A stretch of DNA of 64,000 nucleotides, from NCBI GenBank assembly GCA_020073395.1, contig JAIQFF010000002.1, positions 1 to 64,000 on the forward strand. Direction: 5' to 3'. The stretch is from Terriglobia bacterium (GTDB lineage: Bacteria; Acidobacteriota; Terriglobia; Terriglobales; Acidobacteriaceae). This document shows, piece after piece, positions 45,325 through 53,572 of the stretch; within the stretch, counting starts at the first letter, position 1, and every line of letters starts with the position of its first letter. Under the pieces are notes generated by a model that had not been told where the DNA came from, did no database searches, and saw only the letters and a list, made by a program, of their open reading frames with translations. The position numbers and the translations under genes were made by a program.

Positions 45325-47738
45325 GTAGTCTTCCCCGCGCCACCTACGCCCCCTCGACTAGCGTCGTCCTGAGGGACTTCAGTCCCGAAGGATCTCGCGC
45401 ATACTGCAACAATCGCCGGCCCAGGCCTCGATCCGCTGCACGCCAGATCCTTCGCAAGCTCAGGATGACGCCTGGTATGAAGTATGGGAGGCACAAACGC
45501 CGCCAGAGCCGCCTGCCCCAGGCTTATCCCTCCGTCATTCGGCGGCACCGCATGATTCGTCCAAATGCACAGCGGCTCTGCCGCAAACAGCGATTTGACA
45601 TCCTCAAGCAACAGCTCGTTCTGGAATACGCCTCCCGACAGGACGATGGTGTCCAGAGCGTGCGCGTGGCAAAGGGCGATCACACAACCCCTCAGAGCCG
45701 CGGCAACTCCTCGCTGGAAGGCCCGCGCAATCTCGCCCGGGTCCCGGCCGCGCTGGCGATCTTCGATCACGCCCTGCAGCAACGGCCGGAAATCCAACTC
45801 CGTTCCAGTAAAGGGAAAGGTATACGCCTCAGTGATACCGGCTCCGCGCGCCAGCTGTTCCAACCACATTGCAGCCTGCCCTTCAAAAGAAATTTCCCGC
45901 GTAAACCCCAGCAAGGCTGCAACCGTATCGAAAAGCCGGCCCATCGAAGTGGTGGAGAAAGTCCGCACGCCCTTCGTCACTAACTCTACGGCGTTCAAGA
46001 ATCGCTCGGGAAAGTTGAAGGGTGCCGCAGTCAAGTCCGGCAAAGCATCCAGCTGCGCCAGAAATCCGGCCGCGGCCTGAACCGGGTATTGCGCTGCGGC
46101 ATCCCCGCCGGGAAGCGCGGCAGTACGAAGATGAGCAACGCGCTCAAAGCCATCCCTGACGGTGCCCACAAAAATCTCGCCGCCCCAGATGCTGCCGTCG
46201 TCTCCGTAACCTGTGCCGTCGAAGCTCACTCCCAGCACGCGCTTGTCCCACTCGCCGTGTTCCGCCAGCACGGACGCCACATGCGCCCGATGATGCTGCA
46301 CCGCTACCGTCCGAGGAGCCCCCAGCTCCGAAGCGTGAAGCGCCGAAGCATACCGCGGATGACAATCATGAGCCACCAGGACTTCATCCCAATCAACCTC
46401 GTACATCGCCACCAGATCGGAGATGGTTTCCTGAAAAGCGCGGAATGCCTCGTAGTGTTCCAGGTCCCCAATGTGCTGGCTGACAAAGGCCTGGCCGTCC
46501 ACCACCAGCGTGATTGTGTTTTTCAGGTCTGCCCCCAGCGCCAGAATCGGCCGCTGGCACGGCACCTTGGCCACAGCCCCGGGAGCATAGCCGCGAGATC
46601 GGCGCAGGATGACGGGGCCGAAAGCGCCATCGCGCACAACCGAATCGTCAACCCGGCGTGCGATGGGTCGCTGCCCAATCAAAAATGCATCCGCTATACC
46701 GGAGAGCCGCTGGAGCGCATCCTCGTCATCGTAGGCAATGGGTTCACTGGAACGGTTGGCGCTGGTCATCACCAAAGCTTCCGGCGCGCCGGCCGCAAAC
46801 AGCAAATGGTGCAAGGGAGTGTAAGGCAGCATCACTCCCAGTTCATTATTTTGCGGGGCTACTCCGGCCAGTCCGACTTTCGCTGGCGCCAGGACAATGG
46901 GGCGAGCGGCAGAAGTGAGCAGCGCTTCGCTCTCCGAGGAAAGCTCCACCAGGCTGTGGGCTCCATCGAAGTCCCGAACCATCACCGCGAATGGCCTCTC
47001 CTTGCGATATTTGCGCTCGCGCAAAGCCGCCACGGCCGCGGGGTTGCGGGCATCGCAAGCCAGGTGATATCCACCCAGCCCCTTCACTGCGACTATCTTT
47101 CCGGCAATCAGAAGGTCAGCCACATGACGAATGGCGGTTTCCGTTCCAGGGATGGTCTGTGCTTGCGGCTGCAGATAATAACTGGGGCCGCAGGCCGGGC
47201 AGGCAACGGGTTGGGCATGAAATCTGCGGTTGCCTGCATCGATGAATTCTCCGGCACAATAGTCGTCCAGCGGCCAGTCTTTCATGGTGGTGTTGGGCCG
47301 GTCGTAAGGCAGAGCAAGGACGACGGTGTAACGCGGACCGCAGTTGGTGCAGTTGATGTAGGGATAACCGTAGCGCGGATTGCGAGGATCGAAGAGTTCC
47401 CTGAGGCAATCATCACACACCGGCAGGTCAGGCGAAATCCGGACCGTCGGCCGCTCCCGGTGCTGGCTTTCCCGGATGGTAAATCCGCTCACCCCGAGAG
47501 GTGTGACTTCCTGTACATCCATCTCCGCAATGCTGGCGGCGGGCGGCGGCTGTGTCTTCATCTCGTGCACAAACGCTTGCAGCCCCTGCTCTGCGCCTTC
47601 CAGATAAATCTCGACGCCTTCCTCGCCATTCAGCACCCATCCCCCGAGGGTGTTGGCGCGAGCCAGGCGATACACGAACGGACGGAAGCCCACACCCTGC
47701 ACCACCCCGCGGACCCGGATGGAACAGGCACTGGCCAT
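45300..47738 (-). CDS. hypF: Carbamoyltransferase HypF with repeat-derived C-terminal tail
   Basis: HypF makes the thiocarbamate precursor of the cyanide ligands from carbamoyl phosphate. The domains are present in order: acylphosphatase (RGVVQGVGFRPFVYRLA), two zinc fingers (CDDCLRELFD/CTNC and CAGEF/CPAC), a YrdC-like domain and a Kae1-like domain with HHRAHVASVLAEHG and FDGTGYGDDG. The natural end should be near GISLGQAALAAF. The last 45 or so residues are encoded by a family B repeat (45362-45470) and then run into hypA. The start at 47738 gives 812 residues. Confidence 0.93.
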   Translation of the reverse strand: MASACSIRVRGVVQGVGFRPFVYRLARANTLGGWVLNGEEGVEIYLEGAEQGLQAFVHEMKTQPPPAASIAEMDVQEVTPLGVSGFTIRESQHRERPTVRISPDLPVCDDCLRELFDPRNPRYGYPYINCTNCGPRYTVVLALPYDRPNTTMKDWPLDDYCAGEFIDAGNRRFHAQPVACPACGPSYYLQPQAQTIPGTETAIRHVADLLIAGKIVAVKGLGGYHLACDARNPAAVAALRERKYRKERPFAVMVRDFDGAHSLVELSSESEALLTSAARPIVLAPAKVGLAGVAPQNNELGVMLPYTPLHHLLFAAGAPEALVMTSANRSSEPIAYDDEDALQRLSGIADAFLIGQRPIARRVDDSVVRDGAFGPVILRRSRGYAPGAVAKVPCQRPILALGADLKNTITLVVDGQAFVSQHIGDLEHYEAFRAFQETISDLVAMYEVDWDEVLVAHDCHPRYASALHASELGAPRTVAVQHHRAHVASVLAEHGEWDKRVLGVSFDGTGYGDDGSIWGGEIFVGTVRDGFERVAHLRTAALPGGDAAAQYPVQAAAGFLAQLDALPDLTAAPFNFPERFLNAVELVTKGVRTFSTTSMGRLFDTVAALLGFTREISFEGQAAMWLEQLARGAGITEAYTFPFTGTELDFRPLLQGVIEDRQRGRDPGEIARAFQRGVAAALRGCVIALCHAHALDTIVLSGGVFQNELLLEDVKSLFAAEPLCIWTNHAVPPNDGGISLGQAALAAFVPPILHTRRHPELAKDLACSGSRPGPAIVAVCARSFGTEVPQDDASRGGVGGAGKTTCMNSPSR
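45362..45470. repeat. Family B inverted repeat inside the hypF 3-prime end
   Basis: CGTCGTCCTGAGGGACTTC with CGAAGGATCT faces CAGATCCTTCGCAAGCTCAGG and GATGACG. The element lies within the open frame of hypF and supplies its C-terminal extension. Related copies are at 56638-56815 and, as single arms, 29161 and 30064. Confidence 0.7.
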
Positions 47739-47740
47739 GG

Positions 47741-47977
47741 TCACTCCACGTCCACGATGCAGCTGTGTCCTTGCCAACCTACCTGGACGACTTTCCCATC
47801 TTCCACCAGCAGTGGGACGTTGCGCTGTCCGCGCGCCACTTCGCGCATGCGCCCGCGGGCCACGGGATCGGCTTCGACGTCGTACTCCACAAATTCGGAA
47901 CGCTTCCATTCCAACCAATCGCGCATTTCGCCGGTGTAGGGGCAGCGCGCGGTGCCGTAGAGTTCAAGCTTGGCCAC
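47741..47977 (-). CDS. Small thioredoxin-fold protein, UXX-star-like
   Basis: This 78-residue protein resembles glutaredoxins and the UXX-star (seleno)protein group: LELYGTARCPYTGEMRDWL with a CPYT redox-type motif (Cys12), then GQRNVPLLVEDGKVVQVGW with the cis-Pro and a final CIV. A GTG start at 47977 has GGAGG 9 nt upstream and overlaps the SIS gene by 14 bp. It lies between the SIS gene and hypF (2-bp gap), so a redox or thiol role in hydrogenase assembly is likely but unproven. Confidence 0.72.
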   Translation of the reverse strand: MAKLELYGTARCPYTGEMRDWLEWKRSEFVEYDVEADPVARGRMREVARGQRNVPLLVEDGKVVQVGWQGHSCIVDVE

Positions 47978-49148
47978 GGTCGAGTACCTCCAGCGATTCG
48001 CGGATGACGTGATAAATCGAAGCCTGGATTTCCTGGATGCGAGGAATGTAATCGCATTGCACCACCACGGGAAAGTCCGCCAGGCGCTTGCGTTTGATTT
48101 CGCCACCGTCGTATCCCAGCAGCGCCACACTCAGCAGGTTCCGTTTGCGGGCTTCTTCGAGGGCCATGATGATGTTGCGCGATCCGCCGCTGGTCGAGAT
48201 CGCGATCGCAACATCTTCCGGACGGGCCTGCGCGATCAGCTGGCGCAGGAAGATCGCCTCCGTCCCAATATCGTTGGCCACGGCTGTGATGTTGGCCGGC
48301 TCGAGAGCCAGCGACACGGCAGGAACCGGTTTAAAGCCCAGCGGGGGAAGAACGCAATCAATGGCCCAGTCGTTGGCGTCAGTTGCCGAGCCGCCATTGC
48401 CAAAGATAATGAGTTTGCCGCCACGCTGCAGCCGTTGATGAATTGCCAGCGCGGTGTTGCTGATTTGCTCGGCTTCTATGCGCGCCACCTGGCCGCGCAA
48501 CCTGGCATCGTCATGCACCTTCATCAGGATGGACGTTGCGACCTCAGCCAGCAGGTCCGTGGTTCCCTGTTTTTCCGTACCCAGGAAGGGATAGAGAAAT
48601 CCCGATTCGCCCACCTCATGGCCCAATTCGCGATGCTCGAAGAAGACGTGCACGGTTTCCCACAGCGTGTGGTAAAGAATTTCAACCATCTCCTGGTGCA
48701 TGAATGGATCTTGTGTGGGAGCACCGAGCGCGTAGGAACCCTCCATGCCGGGGAGGGCAAACGTCATAGCGTCCTGCAAGTGGGCCAGTTGCAAAGTCGC
48801 CCAGACTTCGGGATCGCCTTCGGGCGGCCCGAATCCCATGACGATATCCTCCGGATGCAGTATGGCCTCGAGCCAGGGGCGGAACAGAATTGACAAATCC
48901 AGAGCGGGGAGAGCGCGCTTTCCCACGATCACAGGATGAACGAATTCCACCGAGACATGTTGCGCGTCGGTGGCGTAAGGACCGCGCCCGAAGGCGAGAA
49001 GACGCCCTCCACGCAGAAACCGTTCTGACATCTCGCGGCAAGCTTCGGCCAGGCGCGCCGCTTCGCGTGAGAAGAACTGTTCGTAAATTTCGTTCCGCTC
49101 GAGCAGCCGCTCTTCCACCTGACTTGTGAGTTCAACCGTTGTCGCCAT
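47964..49148 (-). CDS. Double SIS-domain protein in the hydrogenase operon
   Basis: This 394-residue protein contains two SIS (sugar isomerase) domains. The C-terminal one (about residues 205-394) resembles phosphoheptose isomerase GmhA, with GGKLIIFGNGGSATDANDWA and AISTSGGSRNIIMAL. The N-terminal one (residues 25-195) is degenerate: GGRLLAFGRGPYATDAQHVS keeps the outline but lacks the STSG loop. It lies between hypE and the redoxin gene. Similar proteins accompany high-affinity hydrogenases, but their reaction is unknown; a phosphosugar-binding or scaffold role is a guess. Confidence 0.78.
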   Translation of the reverse strand: MATTVELTSQVEERLLERNEIYEQFFSREAARLAEACREMSERFLRGGRLLAFGRGPYATDAQHVSVEFVHPVIVGKRALPALDLSILFRPWLEAILHPEDIVMGFGPPEGDPEVWATLQLAHLQDAMTFALPGMEGSYALGAPTQDPFMHQEMVEILYHTLWETVHVFFEHRELGHEVGESGFLYPFLGTEKQGTTDLLAEVATSILMKVHDDARLRGQVARIEAEQISNTALAIHQRLQRGGKLIIFGNGGSATDANDWAIDCVLPPLGFKPVPAVSLALEPANITAVANDIGTEAIFLRQLIAQARPEDVAIAISTSGGSRNIIMALEEARKRNLLSVALLGYDGGEIKRKRLADFPVVVQCDYIPRIQEIQASIYHVIRESLEVLDRGQA

Positions 49149-49160
49149 ATCGTTTTCCGG

Positions 49161-50285
49161 TTAACAGATGCGCGGCAGAGGATCTCCCACCAGCATATCC
49201 ACGATGCGGCTGCCTCCGTAACGGGTTGTTACAAGCACCGTGCCCGCCGGCTGTTCGCGAACTTCGCCGATCACCTGGGCTTCGCTGCCGCCCGGCGCCA
49301 GGCTCAGGGCATTGATTGCAGCGTCGGCATACTCGGGCGAGACCACGGCGAGGAATTGGCCCTCGTTCGCAATGTGCAGGGGATCGAGTCCCAGCAACTC
49401 ACATGCGCCGCGCACCATGTCACGCACCGGAATCTGATCTTCAAAGAGAACCATGCCCAGTCCGCAATCCCGCGCCAGCTCGTTTAAGGATGTAGCCGCA
49501 CCGCCCCGGGTTGGATCGCGCATCCAGCGAACGCCCGGGCCTGCGGCTCGAACCAGGGTCTCGACCAGAGACAGCACGGAGCGCGTGTCAGACCGAAGAT
49601 CAGCTTCGAGGTCGAGCTCGCCGCGCGCCAGCAGGATGGTGATGCCGTGATCGCCGATCGGCCCGGAAAGCAGAATCTTGTCGCCGACACGCACCGAGCG
49701 CGGATCGATGGTGACGCCGCGAAGCGGACAACCAATGCCAGTGGTGGTGACGTACATCTGGTCGGCCTTGCCGTGCTCGACCACTTTGGTGTCGCCACCG
49801 GCGATGCGAACACCCGCGTCCCGCGCGGCTTTTGCCATGGCGCGAACTTCGGCCTCGAGCACCGGCGTAGGCAGCCCGGCTTCGAGCACAAAGGTGACTA
49901 CCAAGGCTTCAGCCCGGGCTCCTGAGACCGCGAGATCGTTCACCGTGCCGTTCACGGCAAGTTCGCCGATGGATCCGCCCGGAAAGGTCAGCGGCTTGAC
50001 TACAAAGCTGTCAGTCGTGATCGCGACTTTGCTCCCGTTGATGTCGATGTGCGCGGCGTCTCCCAAAGGCCCGGGGGCAGATCCAAAAAGCAGGGGAGCA
50101 AAAAGACCTTCGACCAGCTTGCGGCTGGCCTTACCTCCGGCTCCGTGAGCCATCTCGATTTGGGGATCGCGAAACCGGATGGGCACCGGCCTGGCATCGA
50201 CAGCAGCCTGATCGTCTAGGCGATCGAAGTCAGGCTGGTCGCCATTGCTGCCTTCCGGTGTTCGTAGTTGTGATAAGCGGCGCAT
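49161..50285 (-). CDS. hypE: Hydrogenase cyanide-ligand maturation protein HypE
   Basis: HypE dehydrates the thiocarbamate on its C-terminal cysteine to a thiocyanate and passes cyanide to iron on HypC/HypD. The ATP-dependent PurM-like fold shows MAHGAGGKASRKLV, TTDSFVVKPLTFPGG, RIAGGDTKVVE and MRDPTRGGAATSLNELA, and ends in the functional PRIC. The start is uncertain: the ATG at 50285 overlaps hypD by 70 bp, while a GTG at 50186 would give a more usual N-terminus. Confidence 0.92.
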   Translation of the reverse strand: MRRLSQLRTPEGSNGDQPDFDRLDDQAAVDARPVPIRFRDPQIEMAHGAGGKASRKLVEGLFAPLLFGSAPGPLGDAAHIDINGSKVAITTDSFVVKPLTFPGGSIGELAVNGTVNDLAVSGARAEALVVTFVLEAGLPTPVLEAEVRAMAKAARDAGVRIAGGDTKVVEHGKADQMYVTTTGIGCPLRGVTIDPRSVRVGDKILLSGPIGDHGITILLARGELDLEADLRSDTRSVLSLVETLVRAAGPGVRWMRDPTRGGAATSLNELARDCGLGMVLFEDQIPVRDMVRGACELLGLDPLHIANEGQFLAVVSPEYADAAINALSLAPGGSEAQVIGEVREQPAGTVLVTTRYGGSRIVDMLVGDPLPRIC

Positions 50286-51346
50286 GATCCTTCCGATGAC
50301 ACCATGAGCGCGCCGACAGGATGCTCCGGCGTGCACTCACGGCCAAAGAGTTTACACTGGTGCGGCTTCAGCACGCCCTTCAGGACTTCCCCGCATTGCG
50401 CGGCTTTGGGATCGGTCACTCGAATGCCCGGAACCTCAAAGCGCTGCTCCGTGTCCCAGGCGGCATATTTGTCGTTCAGGCGAAGTGCCGATTGCGAGAT
50501 AAATCCCAGGCCCCGCCATTCGAAATAGGGGCGTAACTGGAAAACCTCGGCCATGGCACGAAGAGCGGCACGGTTGCCTTCCCAAGGTACGACTCGCTTG
50601 TACTGGTTCTCGACTTTGGCTTCGCCTGCTCTCAGCTGACGCAGCAGCATGACGATCGACTGCAACATATCGAGCGGCTCAAAGCCGGAGACCACAATGG
50701 GTTTGTCCTGGTCCTTGGCAATCCACTCGTAGGGACGGCAGCCAATGACAGTCGAGACATGCCCGGGGCCGATGAATGCGTCCAGACGCATATCTGGCGA
50801 ATCGAGAATCGCCCGGATCGCAGGGATGATAGTTACATGATTGCAGAATACAGAGAAATTCTGGATGCCCTCAGTTTTGGCGCGCATCAGCGTGAGCGCG
50901 GTGGAAGGCGCCGTGGTCTCAAACCCGATAGCGAAAAACATGACGTGCTTCTCGGGGTTGAGCCGGGCAAGCTTCAGAGCGTCTGATGGCGAATACACGA
51001 TGCGGACGTCCATCCCGCGGGCTTTATGCTCGAGCGGGCTGCCCTGGGTCCCGGGAACGCGCATCATGTCACCGAAGGCGGCAAAGATTACGTCTGGTTG
51101 TTGCGCGATGGACAGGCCATCGTCAATGCGCCCCATGGGAAGCACGCAGACCGGACAGCCCGGCCCGTGGATCAGTTCGATATTTTCCGGGAGGATGTCT
51201 TTGAGGCCGAAGCGATAGATAGCATGAGTGTGACCGCCGCAGACTTCCATGAGGCGGTAGTACCGGTCGCTCCCGGCCAGGCGGCGGATTTCCTCCGCGG
51301 TTCGTGAAATCAGTTCGGGCTCGCGGAACTCATCAACAAATCTCAT
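50216..51346 (-). CDS. hypD: Hydrogenase Fe(CN)2CO assembly protein HypD
   Basis: HypD is the iron-sulfur scaffold on which Fe(CN)2CO is built with HypC. The ATG at 51346 follows GGGAGGA at ideal spacing and gives 376 residues. Conserved parts are MEVCGGHTHAIYRFG, HGPGCPVCVLPMG, FAIGFETTAP and FCNHVTIIPA. C-terminal cysteines for the [4Fe4S] cluster are in AAQCGEVLKG, HQCKLFGREC and GSCAAY. It lies 36 bp after hypC. Confidence 0.94.
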   Translation of the reverse strand: MRFVDEFREPELISRTAEEIRRLAGSDRYYRLMEVCGGHTHAIYRFGLKDILPENIELIHGPGCPVCVLPMGRIDDGLSIAQQPDVIFAAFGDMMRVPGTQGSPLEHKARGMDVRIVYSPSDALKLARLNPEKHVMFFAIGFETTAPSTALTLMRAKTEGIQNFSVFCNHVTIIPAIRAILDSPDMRLDAFIGPGHVSTVIGCRPYEWIAKDQDKPIVVSGFEPLDMLQSIVMLLRQLRAGEAKVENQYKRVVPWEGNRAALRAMAEVFQLRPYFEWRGLGFISQSALRLNDKYAAWDTEQRFEVPGIRVTDPKAAQCGEVLKGVLKPHQCKLFGRECTPEHPVGALMVSSEGSCAAYHNYEHRKAAMATSLTSIA

Positions 51347-51382
51347 GCCGATCCTCCCTCGCAAGCTGGACGCCGGCAGGCG

Positions 51383-51721
51383 TCAATTCACTTCGGCGTC
51401 ATTCACTTCGGCGTCATCGATTTCGGCGTCACTTATTTCGACGTCATCTATTTCCTCCAGGCCGTATCCCTGGACTTCCTGCATGGCTCCATCGATCTCT
51501 CCCAGCGCCCGGAGGGTATTCATCTGGTCGAGAGCGTCGCCCTCGCTGATCTTGCTCATGGCAAAACCGACATGGATGAGCACCCAGTCGCCGGGCACGG
51601 GTCTGTCGTCCTGCAGCAGGCCGAGATCAATCTTGCGCCGGACGCCGGCTACGTCAACCAGCGCGGACTCCGCATTGTCGCCGGAGATTTCGACGATCTT
51701 TCCTGGTATGGCTAGGCACAT
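51383..51721 (-). CDS. hypC: HypC chaperone with acidic repeat tail
   Basis: HypC carries the Fe(CN)2CO unit to the large subunit through its N-terminal cysteine, MCLAIPGKIVEI. The start at 51721 removes unrelated upstream sequence. The OB-fold core ends near residue 85 (EIDGAMQEVQG). Residues 92-112 are an acidic tail made of five-residue units such as DAEVN, DAEVN, DAEID and DVEIS, encoded by 15-bp tandem repeats. Usual HypC proteins have 75-95 residues and no such tail. Confidence 0.92.
   Translation of the reverse strand: MCLAIPGKIVEISGDNAESALVDVAGVRRKIDLGLLQDDRPVPGDWVLIHVGFAMSKISEGDALDQMNTLRALGEIDGAMQEVQGYGLEEIDDVEISDAEIDDAEVNDAEVN
51386..51460 (-). repeat. 15-bp tandem repeat encoding the HypC tail
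   Basis: On the plus strand ATTCACTTCGGCGTC occurs at 51386 and 51401, then ATCGATTTCGGCGTC at 51416, ACTTATTTCGACGTC at 51431 and a degenerate fifth unit. The period is kept in frame, giving acidic pentapeptides. Confidence 0.9.
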
Positions 51722-51740
51722 GCGACATCCTCCCGGGCTG

Positions 51741-51863
51741 GTCGTTAGTCCTTGGTCGTTGGCCGTTGGCAAAACCATCCCCGATTGCTCACCTTTAGTC
51801 TTGTTCACCAGGCACCAACCACTTGGTTTTTTGGCCAACGACCAACGGCCGAAGACCAACGGC
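51741..51863. repeat. Inverted repeat of GTCGTTGG/CCAACGAC type
   Basis: The left part (51741-51770: GTCGTTAGTCCTTGGTCGTT, then GGCCGTTGG) is complementary to the right part (51834-51863: CCAACGACCAACGGCCGAAG, then ACCAACGGC). It fills the spacer between the YceI gene and hypC. Confidence 0.65.
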
Positions 51864-51868
51864 GGTTT

Positions 51869-52450
51869 TCAAGCTTTATGAGCGTTGATGTCAAACGAGA
51901 GCTTGAGCTCGTCCTTCAGCTTTATCGTGCCCCCGGCGGCGGTCACTGGGCTGATTTGATAATCGCTCTGGCGCACGGAAAACTCTCCGGCGGCGCGCAA
52001 AGTGTCATCCTTCAGCGTCACCCGCGCCAAAACCGGCTGATCCCGGGTCTCTCCGTGCAGCGAGAGTTCCCCGTTCAGCGCAACCACATACAACCCCTCG
52101 CCCATCTTCCGGACTGATGATACCCGGGGGCATTCGTAAACGATTTCCGGGAAGCTACCGGCCTCCAGGACCTCGTCATGCATTTTACGCTCTATCTCAT
52201 GGCGGTCCTTATCGCTTATGTCATCGGTCACAGTCAGCGAAGAGGCCTGAATCGCCAGGCGAAGAGACGCATCCTCCAGGGCATTTGAATTCCACCGGAC
52301 CTCGCCCTCGAAGTCCCGGACTGCAATCTTCGGGCTATGGGCGAATGCCGAAAGCATCCCAGTGGCAAACGCCCGGACAATAAATGTACTCCTGGCGGCA
52401 TCAATTAGATATCGAACCGTGGCCGTTTGAGGCGTTCCGACTGTGGTCAA
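51869..52450 (-). CDS. YceI-family lipid-binding-like protein
   Basis: This 193-residue protein has the YceI lipocalin-like fold: YLIDAARSTFIVRAFA at the start, LSAFAHSPKIAVRDFEG, a central HDEVLEAGSFPEIVYEC and a final DELKLSFDINAHK. YceI proteins bind polyisoprenoids or other lipids. Unlike many, it has no signal peptide, so it should act in the cytoplasm. The start is a TTG at 52450 and is not certain. It lies between the small membrane protein gene and hypC in the hydrogenase operon, where its role is unknown. Confidence 0.8.
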   Translation of the reverse strand: MTTVGTPQTATVRYLIDAARSTFIVRAFATGMLSAFAHSPKIAVRDFEGEVRWNSNALEDASLRLAIQASSLTVTDDISDKDRHEIERKMHDEVLEAGSFPEIVYECPRVSSVRKMGEGLYVVALNGELSLHGETRDQPVLARVTLKDDTLRAAGEFSVRQSDYQISPVTAAGGTIKLKDELKLSFDINAHKA

Positions 52451-52493
52451 ACCGACATTCCCCCTTTGGTTGCAGACCTTTCGTCTCCTTCTG

Positions 52494-52691
52494 CTACATG
52501 GCCCGCAGTTTCAAGTAGCGATCCAGGTCGGGCAAAGCCAGATTGGCCAGATCACCAACCCCCAGCTGCCCCATGTAACGTCTCGCAATCGGATTGGTGA
52601 GAATCAGGCCCGCACCGAAAACGATCAGCGCCACGCCACTGAGCATAAATAGCGTGTCCTTGTTGTTGAAGCCCGCGTTACCATTTTCCAT
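52494..52691 (-). CDS. Small single-span membrane protein of the hydrogenase operon
   Basis: This 65-residue protein has one hydrophobic segment (about residues 14-33, LFMLSGVALIVFGAGLIL) followed by a basic, helical tail ending LPDLDRYLKLRAM. AAGGAG lies 7 nt before the ATG. I do not recognise the family. In this position it could anchor or couple the hydrogenase to the membrane, which is only an inference. Confidence 0.65.
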   Translation of the reverse strand: MENGNAGFNNKDTLFMLSGVALIVFGAGLILTNPIARRYMGQLGVGDLANLALPDLDRYLKLRAM

Positions 52692-52720
52692 TGTCCGTCT
52701 CCTTTTCGTTTCAGGATGTC

Positions 52721-53572
52721 TTACGGCGTCGAATCAAACTTCGAATCAGGCCCATCCCCGTTGAGGATTCTGTTCACCAGCGACTCCACCAGCTTGACCG
52801 CCTCGTCCACCGCAGCCTCCACTGGCTTGCTCAGTCCCATCTGGCCCTCTTCGCCTCCGAGAGTCTCCGGTTCGCAGCCCACCAAAAGAACGTTTTTGAC
52901 GTCGATGTTCATGGCTTTGGCCATGCGCAACACGTTTATGGGATTCATGGCATGCGCTTCGACTGTGGCAGGCGGAGCATTTGCTTCGTCCAATGCTTTC
53001 AGGTCGGGCTCGATGACGTAGAGCGTGCCTGGGGCCTGGCCATGCGGACACGCATCCACCAGGATCGTGGTTTCGTAACCGTCCTGCAGCGCGTAAGCGA
53101 GATCGAAGCCGCGGATGCCGAAGTCGGCCACCCGCACGCTCTGGGGAAGCTCAAAGCCCGCCATGCGGCGAACGACTTCGACGCCAAAGGCATCGTCGCC
53201 CAGGAAGATGTTCCCAATGCCGGCAACCAGAATACTGGGTTTCTGGACGGGCTTGAACTCACGGGCTTCTTCATCCGAAAGCGGTTCGACTTCTTCGGCA
53301 TCGAAGAAGAAGCGATGCCCGGGCTGGCGCAGCAGGCCCATGTCTCGACCAGGGTCGTTATCAAGAACGACGCAGACGTGGCACTTGCCTTCGTAGTCCT
53401 GCTCGATGCCTTCAATGGTGGCAACCTGTCCGGCCAGCGCGATATCCATCACATCGCCGCCCTCACGGGGACGCAGGCGCACGCGGCTTCCGGCCCGCAC
53501 CTCGACTCCTGAAATCTCGAAATGATCGAGCGGCGTCTTTTCTTCCAGAAGCTGCCACTCCCACTCGTTCAT
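52721..53572 (-). CDS. Hydrogenase maturation endopeptidase with N-terminal extra domain
   Basis: The C-terminal part (residues 112-275) is an M52 (HyaD/HybD-like) peptidase that removes the C-terminal peptide of the large subunit after nickel insertion. GIGNIFLGDDAFGVEVV holds the first nickel-sensing acid, VDACPHG the second and HAMNPINVL the His. Residues 1-110 form an extra domain of strand-rich sequence (MDIALAGQVATIEGIEQDYE and CHVCVVLDNDPG), unrelated to the peptidase. A 4-bp overlap couples it to the gene upstream. Confidence 0.88.
   Translation of the reverse strand: MNEWEWQLLEEKTPLDHFEISGVEVRAGSRVRLRPREGGDVMDIALAGQVATIEGIEQDYEGKCHVCVVLDNDPGRDMGLLRQPGHRFFFDAEEVEPLSDEEAREFKPVQKPSILVAGIGNIFLGDDAFGVEVVRRMAGFELPQSVRVADFGIRGFDLAYALQDGYETTILVDACPHGQAPGTLYVIEPDLKALDEANAPPATVEAHAMNPINVLRMAKAMNIDVKNVLLVGCEPETLGGEEGQMGLSKPVEAAVDEAVKLVESLVNRILNGDGPDSKFDSTP

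Noticed and set aside
46089-47939. 616-codon plus-strand frame opposite hypF
   Set aside because: It is a shadow of a high-GC gene: all HypF domains lie on the minus strand and operon context agrees.
51391-51460. Short regular repeats that might suggest a CRISPR-like array
   Set aside because: The units are 15 bp with no spacers and lie in frame inside hypC, so this is a coding tandem repeat.
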